16,357 nucleotides of DNA. Origin: Pseudonocardiales bacterium (GTDB lineage Bacteria > Actinomycetota > Actinomycetes > Mycobacteriales > Pseudonocardiaceae). The translations under genes and the position numbers were made by a program. The stretch spans positions 1 to 16,357 of the forward strand of contig JAODNG010000161.1 in NCBI GenBank assembly GCA_025465385.1, written 5' to 3'. The notes under the pieces are model-generated. The model saw only the letters and a list, made by a program, of their open reading frames with translations. It was not told where the DNA came from and searched no databases. Below, piece after piece: positions 1 through 5,708 of this stretch (the stretch's first letter is position 1; each line of letters opens with the position of its first letter).

Positions 1-327
1 CCCTGACCGGACCTTCATCGCACCAAGGTTCACCGCTTCCAGCCCCGAGGCGCAAAACCGGTTGATCTGCAACCCAGCGACGGTGTCCGGCAGCCCGGCG
101 GCCAATGCAGCGGCGCGTGGCAGGTCGCCGCCCTGGTCACCCACGGGGGCGACCACCCCGAGCACCATGTCATCGATCCGCGCCGGGTCCAGGTTCGGTT
201 GGCGGTTGCGCAGCTCGGCGATCAGCCCGGTGACCAGGGAGATCGGCTTGACGCCGTGCAATGCGCCGGTCGGCTTACCCTTGCCCCGCGGGGTGCGCAG
301 AGCTTCGTAAAGAAATGCTTCAGTCAT
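1..327 (-). CDS. Thiolase (acetyl-CoA C-acyltransferase), N-terminal part, cut by left edge
   Basis: This is the first 109 residues of a thiolase, read on the minus strand from ATG at 327 and running off the left edge. The family catalyses thiolytic cleavage of 3-ketoacyl-CoA (beta-oxidation) or the reverse condensation. The start MTEAFLYEALRTPRGKGK is typical of FadA-like enzymes. The segment INRFCASGLEAVN (residues 88-100) carries the nucleophilic cysteine, Cys92, in its conserved C-A-S-G context. The missing part should hold the C-terminal His and second Cys motifs. The ATG overlaps the stop of the upstream MerR gene by 8 bases (ATGACTGA), which suggests translational coupling and one operon. 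A degradative FadA-type role is more likely than a biosynthetic one because of the regulator arrangement, but this is inference. Confidence 0.93.
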   Translation of the reverse strand, partial: MTEAFLYEALRTPRGKGKPTGALHGVKPISLVTGLIAELRNRQPNLDPARIDDMVLGVVAPVGDQGGDLPRAAALAAGLPDTVAGLQINRFCASGLEAVNLGAMKVRSG

Positions 328-1081
328 GACTCGCTCCGGATTGTGGAGATGGCGCTTCGGCACTTGCAGGAACGGACTCGCGGATCGCGCGATTGACGGC
401 CAGCTGGAAATTAGTGACGACCCCGTCGACGGTGACCGGTTTGAGCTGCTCCAGTAGGGCGATCAGCCGGTCGCGCAGCTCGGGCGGGCGGCCACGCTCC
501 CGGTATTCACGTAACACTGTGTCGTGGAACAACGCCACCAACTCGGTGGCCAGAGCGCTGGTATGCGCTTCGATGATCTGCTTGGACGCGAGTTGCACCG
601 CGAAGTCCATTTCGGTGCCGAGCAAGCTCAGCCCGTACCTCAGCATTGCTGGGCTGGCGACCGTCCAGGCCTGGGCTGCATCAACAGCTCCGTCGCACCG
701 GATCACGCCGAGCCTTACCAGCCGGGCGAGCTCGTCGTCGTCCAGGATGCGCCCGGCGCGGGCATCGAGCTCGGACCTGCTGACGGTCTCTGGCTGCTCG
801 GGCAGCCATGGTGAGAGCAGCGCGCGGTGCAGAGCGAGCTCCTCGGGTGATCGGTCCAGCGGGATCCTGGCGAGGTAGCCCTCGATGGCCGCCAGCGTGA
901 ACCCGAGCTCCTGCAGGTCGCGGATCAGCTGCAGGCGGGCCTCGTGGCATTCGTCATACAGGCCCAGCCGACCGCGTACTACCGGCGGCGGGATCAGGCC
1001 CAACCCGGTGTAGAAGCGGATCGTCCGCACACTGATCCCGGTGCGAGCGGCCAGCCCCGCGATGGTGAGCTCGTCAACCAC
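320..1081 (-). CDS. MerR-family transcriptional regulator
   Basis: A 253-aa protein with an N-terminal MerR winged-helix domain: residues about 4-43 read ELTIAGLAARTGISVRTIRF, then YTGLGLIPPP and a Gly-Arg-Leu-Gly-Leu-Tyr wing. A coiled-coil dimerisation segment follows (about 48-75), and the C-terminal region of about 170 residues is not one I recognise. There is no Cys cluster of a metal sensor, so the ligand may be an acyl-CoA or other metabolite (inference). I chose GTG at 1081 because GGGAGG lies 8 bases upstream. The longer frame back to 1195 would translate straight through a large palindromic operator. The gene overlaps the thiolase start by 8 bases. The operator just upstream suggests autoregulation together with the thiolase operon. 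Confidence 0.88.
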   Translation of the reverse strand: MVDELTIAGLAARTGISVRTIRFYTGLGLIPPPVVRGRLGLYDECHEARLQLIRDLQELGFTLAAIEGYLARIPLDRSPEELALHRALLSPWLPEQPETVSRSELDARAGRILDDDELARLVRLGVIRCDGAVDAAQAWTVASPAMLRYGLSLLGTEMDFAVQLASKQIIEAHTSALATELVALFHDTVLREYRERGRPPELRDRLIALLEQLKPVTVDGVVTNFQLAVNRAIRESVPASAEAPSPQSGASHD

Positions 1082-1097
1082 CGACTGCGCCTCCCAA

Positions 1098-1135
1098 CGT
1101 GACAGTGATACTGTCGTAACAGTATCACTGTCACG
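1098..1135. promoter_or_regulatory. Nested double-dyad operator upstream of the merR gene
   Basis: This is a perfect inverted repeat with 17-bp arms (CGTGACAGTGATACTGT and its complement) around a 4-bp CGTA spacer. Each arm contains its own dyad, ACAGT-GAT-ACTGT at 1102-1114 and ACAGT-ATC-ACTGT at 1119-1131, with centres 17 bp apart. It sits immediately upstream of the MerR ribosome-binding site. It is probably a binding site for two regulator dimers, most simply the MerR product itself, although a TetR-like protein cannot be excluded. Confidence 0.75.
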
Positions 1136-1245
1136 CGGGACGAAGCTGACTGACCCGCGAATGTTCGCCGATGAAGATCTGCAACGAGCGGTCATCGACG
1201 ATTCGTGCGCCCTTTGGCGCGGAAATTACCGTTTCGTCAGTCTGC

Positions 1246-1434
1246 TCAACCCGACTTAGGGAATGCGAGTGCCATGGCGGCCGCCATGAACTTCGAAAAC
1301 GCGTCGCCGGAACCGCTGCCACTGCTGTTGCCGCTGGAGTCGTCGGCTTTGAGAAACATCGACAAGACGGTGCGGGCAGGCAGCAACTCGACGTGCTGCC
1401 GGTATACTTCGGCGAAACTCAGTGCATCAGACAT
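1246..1434 (-). CDS. Small Ser/Gly-rich protein with LLPARTVL motif, unknown function
   Basis: A 62-aa ORF on the minus strand starting MSDALSFAEVYRQHVELLPA. ATG at 1434 is preceded by a strong purine-rich site (GGGGGAG at 1442-1448, 6-7 bases away), which is why I prefer it to the longer frame starting at 1497. The N-terminal half contains Q-H-V-E-L-L-P-A-R-T-V-L. The middle is a Ser/Gly/Asn linker (DDSSGNSSGSGSGDAF), and the end is a short hydrophobic stretch, FMAAAMALAFPKSG. The layout of conserved-looking leader, small-residue linker and tail resembles peptide precursors or small secreted or tail-anchored proteins. I cannot assign a function, and no modification enzyme is visible nearby. 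It is colinear with merR, 160+ bases upstream of it. Confidence 0.6.
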   Translation of the reverse strand: MSDALSFAEVYRQHVELLPARTVLSMFLKADDSSGNSSGSGSGDAFSKFMAAAMALAFPKSG

Positions 1435-1486
1435 CGCATTCTCCCCCAAGAAATCTTGCTGACTTAGGGCCACCACTGTGCCTAGC

Positions 1487-1498
1487 CGTGACGTCACG
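1487..1498. promoter_or_regulatory. 12-bp perfect palindrome CGTGACGTCACG
   Basis: The palindrome lies 53 bases upstream of the start of the 62-aa small ORF, in the spacer between that gene and the divergent sigma-factor gene. Position and symmetry fit a regulator site near the small-ORF promoter. The binding protein is unknown. Confidence 0.35.
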
Positions 1499-1859
1499 CG
1501 TCAATCGGTAGCCAGTACGTAACTCTGCGGATCATCGGTGCATCGGTCCCGGGTTCCCGAGCGACAGCACGCCCAGCCGCTGCTTGCCGACGGTGACCAC
1601 TGTCACCCGTTAGCAGGCCCAGATGGCCCGCGCTGCTACGAGCGTGCAGGTGGTAGCTAGCCCCTTGAGCACGGTGCGCTTATCCCACAGATGTAGAAGT
1701 CCTCCGCACTACCTCAGCTGAGGTAGTGGTCCTGCCGGGCCTGGGGTAGCCGGAAGATGATCTGTAGATGGGATGACCAGTGCGCCGGAGTCCGGCAGTC
1801 TGTGCGCAGCAAACACTGGACCGTCTGATGATCTGCGGTCGCCCTAGTGAGGGGAAGGG
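1499..1859. other. Intergenic region upstream of the sigma-factor gene
   Basis: These 361 bases separate the small minus-strand ORF from the plus-strand sigma gene. I see no ORF with a ribosome-binding site and no RNA gene. The one clear signal is the 22-bp palindrome at 1707-1728. The region must hold the sigma-gene promoter, but I could not pick confident -35/-10 boxes. Confidence 0.5.
1707..1728. promoter_or_regulatory. 22-bp perfect palindrome upstream of the ECF sigma gene
   Basis: The half-site CACTACCTCAG is followed directly by its exact reverse complement, with no spacer, 131 bases upstream of the sigma-factor start. Gapless symmetry of this length fits a dimeric regulator operator, for example of a NarL/LuxR-type response regulator, rather than a transcript hairpin, since there is no loop. 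It probably controls the sigma/hisS unit. The binding protein is not identifiable here. Confidence 0.55.
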
Positions 1860-2762
1860 ATGGTGAGCACAACCGTGGATAACGTTGCACTGCTCAAAGC
1901 GCCACAGGACCGCGAGCTCATCCCGATTGCGAATTCAGTTTCAGTGCACGACGCTACTTCCTGGAACGGAATCGCGACGCTGCGTCAATCTGTTCTCGGC
2001 CTTTCCGAAGCTAAGACTTCCGCTGCAGCTTCTCCGGGTAGCAGCGAGTCCCCCGCCATCGAGGACGACTTCGCCATACTTGTTGCGGCTGCCGTCGGTG
2101 GTGAGCGAGATGCCGTCGACCGGGTGCTCCGCTGGGTCCGGCCCCTGGTACTGCGGTACTGCCGGGCTCGCGTCGGTGGTCAGGAGAAGACCTTCGCTTC
2201 AGCGGATGACGTAGCCCAGGAGATATGCCTCGCCGTGCTCACGGCCCTGCCGAGCTACCGCGACCAAGGCCGGCCGTTTCTGTCTTTCGTGTACGGCATC
2301 GCCTCGCACAAGGTAGCCGACGCGCACCGCAACGCCGCGCGCAACCGCGCCGACCTGGTCCCGGAACTACCGGATACCCCGGAGCTGACCGAGGGTCCGG
2401 AGGCGCAGGTATTACAAAATGAGATCACCGGCCGGATGGCCAAACTACTGCACAACCTGCCCGAACGGCAGCGTGAGGTGCTCATCCTGCGAGTGGTGGT
2501 CGGGCTGTCCGCGGAGGAGACCGCCGAGGCTGTGGGCTCGACGCCGGGCGCGGTCCGGGTGGCGCAGCACCGGGCACTGAGCCGGTTGCGCAACCTGCTG
2601 ACGGCACGGACACAATCTCATGACATTGATCGATCGAAACTCCGCGTGCCGGCGGCGACCGGCAAGATCACCGGGAAGCTCGGGTCCTTGAGCGAGTGGG
2701 CGACCGACGGGTTCGGACCAGACCGACGCACCGCCGTTGCAGCCCACCACGACGGGATGTAA
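1860..2762 (+). CDS. sigD: ECF RNA polymerase sigma factor, SigD/ShbA-like
   Basis: A 300-aa extracytoplasmic-function sigma factor. Region 2 spans about residues 70-157 (FAILVAAAVGGERDAVDRVL onward, then ASADDVAQEICLAVLTALPS and GRPFLSFVYGIASHKVADAH). Region 4 spans about 193-248 (LPERQREVLILRVVVGLSAE, then TAEAVGSTPGAVRVAQHRAL). These blocks match the SigD (Mycobacterium) / ShbA (Streptomyces) group; ShbA drives expression of the principal sigma factor hrdB. Family members are usually about 190-215 aa, so this one carries a roughly 70-residue low-complexity N-terminal extension and a C-terminal tail of about 50 residues. ATG at 1860 has GAGGGG 5 bases upstream, but an internal start cannot be excluded. 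No anti-sigma gene follows; a histidyl-tRNA synthetase starts 25 bases downstream. Confidence 0.88.
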   Translation: MVSTTVDNVALLKAPQDRELIPIANSVSVHDATSWNGIATLRQSVLGLSEAKTSAAASPGSSESPAIEDDFAILVAAAVGGERDAVDRVLRWVRPLVLRYCRARVGGQEKTFASADDVAQEICLAVLTALPSYRDQGRPFLSFVYGIASHKVADAHRNAARNRADLVPELPDTPELTEGPEAQVLQNEITGRMAKLLHNLPERQREVLILRVVVGLSAEETAEAVGSTPGAVRVAQHRALSRLRNLLTARTQSHDIDRSKLRVPAATGKITGKLGSLSEWATDGFGPDRRTAVAAHHDGM

Positions 2763-2787
2763 CGAGCTGCGCCTACGCTCTTCCACC

Positions 2788-4077
2788 GTGGCTGACTACC
2801 TGCCGACCGCGCCCTACCGTGGTACCCGGGACTTCTTGCCCGCGGAGATGAGTGTCCGGACTCAGGTTTTCCAGCGGCTCTATGACGTGATCGAACGGTA
2901 CGGCTATGTGCGCTACGACGGCCCGACCCTGGAACCAGTCGAGATCTACGAGGCGAAGTCCAGCCGCGAAATAGTAGAGCAGCAGCTGTACACCCTCACT
3001 GACCGCGGCGAACGGCGGCTGGCGTTGCGGCCGGAGATGACCCCGTCGGTGGCCCGGATCATTGCTGGCAACGCCGGCAAGCTCCCGTTCCCAGTGCGTT
3101 GGTACAGCCACCCGAATTGCCACCGCTACGAGCGTCCGCAACGGGGCCGGGTTCGTGAGCACTGGCAGATCAACGTCGACGTGTTCGGGTCGGACAGTCC
3201 GTCATGTGAGATCGAGATCTTCGAACTGATCCACGACATGATGGCCGGTCTGAGCGCGTCGCCTGACATGTGGGTGCTGCGCGTCAGTGACCGGGTTCTG
3301 TTGAATGCGATCCTGACGACGATGGTCGAGGTGCCGGCCGATCAGGTCCGTCAAGTGAGCGCGCTCATCGACCGATGGGAGAAATACCCCCAAGATAAGC
3401 TGGCCCAAGAAGCCGCCGAGCTGGGCCTGACGGAAAAGCAGTTCCATCGGCTGGGCGAGATCCTCAGCGCCGGCGATGCCCTCCTTGACGATCTCCCGAG
3501 CGAGGCGCGCGAGCAGTCAGTCCTGATGCGGGTACTCGACACCAGCGCGCGAGATCTGATCACGTTCGATCCACTGATCGTGCGGGGATTCGACTACTAC
3601 ACCTCAACGGTTTTCGAGGTGTTCGACACCAACCCGGAGAATCGCCGCTCACTGTTCGGTGGCGGCCGCTACTCGAACTTGGTGGGACTGTTCTGCGCCG
3701 CGCAGATCCCCGGGATCGGTTTCGGGATGGGCGACGTGACCTTGATGGATTTCCTGGACACCCATGGCTTGCTTCCCGCGCCGCGCAGCGAAGTGGAGGT
3801 CGCGGTCATCCCGGTCGACGAGTCGCTGGTGCAGGCCGCCCGCCAGGTCGCTCGCAGTCTGCGCCAGGCCGGCCTGCGGACCAGCACCCCGCTGGAAATC
3901 AGAAAGCTGGGTAAGGAACTCGCCAGGGCCAACAAGTCGGGGGCCCGGGTCGCGGTGATCGTCGGGCGCGACGAGTGGGCAGTGGGCGCAGTCACCGTCC
4001 GCAACATGGTGACCGGCGACCAACAACAGGTTCCCACCGACGCAGCCCTGTCGGTTGTCACCACCATGCTGGGCTAG
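2788..4077 (+). CDS. hisS: Histidyl-tRNA synthetase (divergent clade)
   Basis: A 429-aa class II aminoacyl-tRNA synthetase that charges tRNA-His. Visible motifs are motif 1 (YVRYDGPTLEP, 40-50), the TLTDRGERRLALRPEMTPS block (69-87), motif 2 (HRYERPQRGRVREHWQINVD, 112-131), the histidine-specific motif (VRGFDYYTSTVFE, 265-277), and a C-terminal anticodon-binding domain from about 335. Motif 3 reads GIGFGMGDVTL (309-319), where the usual form is G-L-E-R, so the motif-3 arginine is absent. Together with the non-Streptomyces-like N-terminus this suggests a second, divergent HisRS clade. GTG at 2788 is chosen because MADYLPTAPYRGTRDF matches family N-termini; there is no clear ribosome-binding site, so coupling to the sigma gene 25 bases upstream is likely. 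Whether the genome has another hisS cannot be seen. Confidence 0.9.
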   Translation: MADYLPTAPYRGTRDFLPAEMSVRTQVFQRLYDVIERYGYVRYDGPTLEPVEIYEAKSSREIVEQQLYTLTDRGERRLALRPEMTPSVARIIAGNAGKLPFPVRWYSHPNCHRYERPQRGRVREHWQINVDVFGSDSPSCEIEIFELIHDMMAGLSASPDMWVLRVSDRVLLNAILTTMVEVPADQVRQVSALIDRWEKYPQDKLAQEAAELGLTEKQFHRLGEILSAGDALLDDLPSEAREQSVLMRVLDTSARDLITFDPLIVRGFDYYTSTVFEVFDTNPENRRSLFGGGRYSNLVGLFCAAQIPGIGFGMGDVTLMDFLDTHGLLPAPRSEVEVAVIPVDESLVQAARQVARSLRQAGLRTSTPLEIRKLGKELARANKSGARVAVIVGRDEWAVGAVTVRNMVTGDQQQVPTDAALSVVTTMLG

Positions 4078-4096
4078 CCGCATGCTGGGCTAGCCG
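4065..4096. repeat. 16-bp exact tandem duplication between convergent genes
   Basis: CATGCTGGGCTAGCCG occurs twice head-to-tail (4065-4080, 4081-4096). The first copy contains the hisS stop codon and the second contains, on the other strand, the yaaA stop codon, leaving only 12 bases between the two genes. It is probably a replication-slippage duplication. The embedded GGCTAGCC is itself a palindrome. Confidence 0.85.
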
Positions 4097-4827
4097 CCGC
4101 ACTCGACGATGAGTGCCAGTTCATGCTCACCGGTGCGTTGCACTCGCAGCCCGCCACGGTGAGCGATCCTGGCAATCCCGGCGGCGTCGGATACCGCCCG
4201 TGGCGCCGTGGCGAGCAGCCGGGCCAGCCGGCCCTTGTGCGACTTGTTGTGATGACTCACCGTTCGTCGCCGGCCGTGGCCGTCGTCGCTGACGACATCC
4301 ACGGTGACCGCGCCCGGCACCGGCCCCAAAGCGAGGTAGCTGCCCGAACGCAGGTCGATCACCAGACCTGCGAGCTCGGCTAGCTGGGCGGCCAACGTCG
4401 GACGCCAGATCGATCGCACCGAGCCCAGCCCAGGCAGGGTTGCCGTGGCGGACAGCCGGTAGGTCGGTATCGGATCGTCCGCGGCGAGCAGCCCGAACAG
4501 TGCCGAGGCCACCACCAGCCGGGCCCGCTGTGCCGGTCGCAGCGAACCCGCATCCAACGCTGCATAGAGCACACCGGTGTAGCGAAGCAACGCGGGCAGC
4601 GTCGGTGCACTGCAGAGGGCGGCGTTGCGTGCCAACTCGCCGGACTGACGCTCGGACAGCCCCAGCGCGGCCAGCCCGGCAGGCGCGTCCCCCGCCAGCG
4701 CCACCAATTCGTCGATCAGTTTCCGGCGAACCGGCGTCAGCTCGGGATACGACAGTCCGTCAAGCGCGAGCGGCGGTCTGTCGCCCCCAGGCGCCTTCGT
4801 CTCCGACGGCGGTAGCAGGACCAGCAC
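4090..4827 (-). CDS. yaaA: YaaA family peroxide-stress protein (DUF328/UPF0246)
   Basis: A 245-aa protein of the YaaA family, which in E. coli lowers intracellular free iron during hydrogen-peroxide stress and binds DNA. Family signatures are the N-terminus (M)LVLLPPSETKAPGGD, the central RYTGVLYAALDAGSL segment, the SIWRPTLAAQL block, and the late basic stretch HHNKSHKGRLARLLA. I chose GTG at 4827 because it gives the typical family start. The upstream GTG at 4848 would add MGICSAA with no ribosome-binding site. The gene converges on hisS across a short tandem duplication and appears to be monocistronic. Function is inferred from family membership only. Confidence 0.88.
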   Translation of the reverse strand: MLVLLPPSETKAPGGDRPPLALDGLSYPELTPVRRKLIDELVALAGDAPAGLAALGLSERQSGELARNAALCSAPTLPALLRYTGVLYAALDAGSLRPAQRARLVVASALFGLLAADDPIPTYRLSATATLPGLGSVRSIWRPTLAAQLAELAGLVIDLRSGSYLALGPVPGAVTVDVVSDDGHGRRRTVSHHNKSHKGRLARLLATAPRAVSDAAGIARIAHRGGLRVQRTGEHELALIVECGG

Positions 4828-4980
4828 AGCGGCTGAGCATATACCCACGGTTAGCGCGTCGTAGCGTTCGAGTGAACCTCATCAACTGCCACACCAACTG
4901 GTGCGGTTCACGATACTTTATCGAGTAACTTGGACACCGACGATTAGCCAACCATTTTGAATGAATGTGGCTAGATATCC

Positions 4981-5075
4981 AAGAGGAGGTGGCGCTGCGT
5001 TGCCCGAGCTTGAGGTAACCTACCCGAACGGGCAAGCCCATCGCAGCAGCGTATCTAGCAGCCTCTTCGCTGCTG
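4981..5075 (+). ncRNA. Candidate structured RNA leader with SD-like sequence in outer stem
   Basis: Three nested pairings are visible by hand: AAGAGG (4981-4986) with CCTCTT (5062-5067), GCTGCG (4994-4999) with CGCAGC (5042-5047), and TTGCCCG (5000-5006) with CGGGCAA (5029-5035). The last two are contiguous on the 5' side. A competing hairpin CAGCAGCG (5044-5051)/CGCTGCTG (5068-5075) would break the middle stem. The outer 5' strand is part of a strong ribosome-binding sequence (AAGAGGAGGT), so folding could hide it. This is an attenuator or riboswitch-like arrangement, but I cannot match it to a known class. Confidence 0.35.
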
Positions 5076-5104
5076 AGAGTTTAAGGATTGGCGGCATTGC
5101 TTGA
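5000..5104 (+). CDS. Possible 34-aa leader peptide or small ORF
   Basis: A TTG-initiated ORF starting MPELEVTYPNGQAHRSSVSS and ending LRIGGIA. It is supported mainly by the strong AAGAGGAGGT ten bases upstream of the TTG. Its start codon lies inside the predicted stem TTGCCCG/CGGGCAA. It resembles no family I know. It could be a translated leader controlling downstream transcription, or chance. Confidence 0.25.
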   Translation: MPELEVTYPNGQAHRSSVSSSLFAAESLRIGGIA

Positions 5105-5177
5105 ACGGAAAGGACTTGCGCCGTGACATCGGCTACGACACCGTTCGTGAACCTGCCCTTTCCCGCACGCCAACATC

Positions 5178-5381
5178 TTGAGTCGGCAAGCCGTCCGCGG
5201 AGTGCTCGAACTAGGTCTGCCGACCAGCCCGATCGCCGCCACGCCACCAGGAATCGTCGGGCAAGCTGATACTGCCTCGGAGGTGCGCATGGTGACCCAT
5301 GTGCTGGGCCTCGGTGGCCCGCTGATAGCGCGGGCGGATCGCAGGCCGCAAAGCTTCGCTGGACGTGGTCTACCGCAGTAG
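5178..5381 (+). pseudogene. Possible degenerate ORF of unknown origin
   Basis: A 67-codon frame beginning at TTG (MSRQAVRGVLELGLPTSPIA) shows G/C-rich third positions and plausible amino-acid composition, but it has no ribosome-binding site and no recognisable domain. A second frame (GTG 5123, MTSATTPFVNLPFPARQHLE, with AAAGGA upstream) opens just before it and runs to 5269 with a non-coding-like Arg-rich end. A gene decayed by frameshift is possible. The N-P-F-P-A-R-like start faintly recalls bacterial terpene cyclase N-termini, but this is too weak to assign. Confidence 0.2.
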
Positions 5382-5388
5382 ACCATGT
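5363..5388 (+). other. Hairpin, 8-bp perfect core stem
   Basis: TGGTCTAC (5366-5373) pairs with GTAGACCA (5378-5385) around CGCA. A G-U wobble and two further pairs extend the RNA stem to 11 bp. There is no U-tract after it, so it is not an intrinsic terminator by itself. It may be a processing or stability element of the transcript ending at the terminator 50 bases downstream. Confidence 0.4.
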
Positions 5389-5436
5389 GGCTGATGAGCA
5401 ATCATCGCCTCTCACCAAGAGTGATCAGAGCTCGCG

Positions 5437-5472
5437 TGTAAGTCGCCCACCTTCGGGCGACTTACAGTTTTT
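5437..5472 (+). terminator. Strong rho-independent terminator
   Basis: A 12-bp perfect stem, TGTAAGTCGCCC paired with GGGCGACTTACA, encloses the six-base loop ACCTTC and is followed by G and a run of five T. The T-tract is on the plus strand, so it ends rightward transcription coming from the 4.9-5.4 kb region and insulates the LAL promoter. Confidence 0.85.
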
Positions 5473-5655
5473 GGTACGTACTGCTAACATCAACGTTATT
5501 AGGAAACTCCGAACAGCTGTTTCTTAGGGGGCACGCGCCGGCACGCCTCATGGCGTCCGACTGTTCTGGGCAAATCTAAAGATGTCGACCTCAATTCCCG
5601 ATCGGTGGACATTATTTCCCAGCTCGGATATCCGTCTGAGGTGCTGGCAGCTCAT

Positions 5656-5685
5656 TTGAGGTGGCGACTGTACAGTCGGTACGTT
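5656..5685 (+). promoter_or_regulatory. Putative promoter of the LAL regulator with palindromic operator in its spacer
   Basis: TTGAGG (5656-5661) and TACGTT (5680-5685), 18 bases apart, form a plausible sigma-70-type promoter about 25-50 bases before the LAL start. The perfect 14-bp palindrome CGACTGTACAGTCG (5665-5678) fills most of the spacer. The same half-site CGACTGT recurs at 5558-5564 (upstream) and 5696-5702 (near the expected transcription start). This arrangement suggests repression or autoregulation of the regulator gene. Confidence 0.5.
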
Positions 5686-5708
5686 AATTTGCACGCGACT
5701 GTTGAGAC

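Larger units (their letters stand above)
4828..5708. other. Long non-coding stretch upstream of the LAL regulator gene
   Basis: About 880 bases separate yaaA from the large regulator and no convincing protein gene is present. The region contains an inverted repeat GTGAACC/GGTTCAC (4872-4911), a weak promoter-like TTGGAC at 4930 with 17 bases to CATTTT, a folded-RNA candidate (4981-5075), small ORFs of doubtful status (5000-5104, 5123-5269, 5178-5381), a hairpin at 5363-5388, a strong terminator (5437-5472), and the promoter/operator zone of the next gene (5558-5702). The plus-strand terminator implies that something upstream in this stretch is transcribed rightward. Confidence 0.6.

Noticed and set aside
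393..878. Plus-strand ORF opposite merR
   Set aside because: Ser/Arg-rich antisense shadow of the MerR gene.
1082..1195. N-terminal extension of the MerR protein
   Set aside because: The extension would translate through the perfect palindrome at 1098-1135 and its start has no ribosome-binding site; GTG 1081 has GGGAGG 8 bases upstream.
5020..5418. 132-codon minus-strand ORF in the long intergenic region
   Set aside because: Composition is Trp/Arg/Cys-rich and non-protein-like, there is no ribosome-binding site, and it is antisense to the plus-strand terminator unit.
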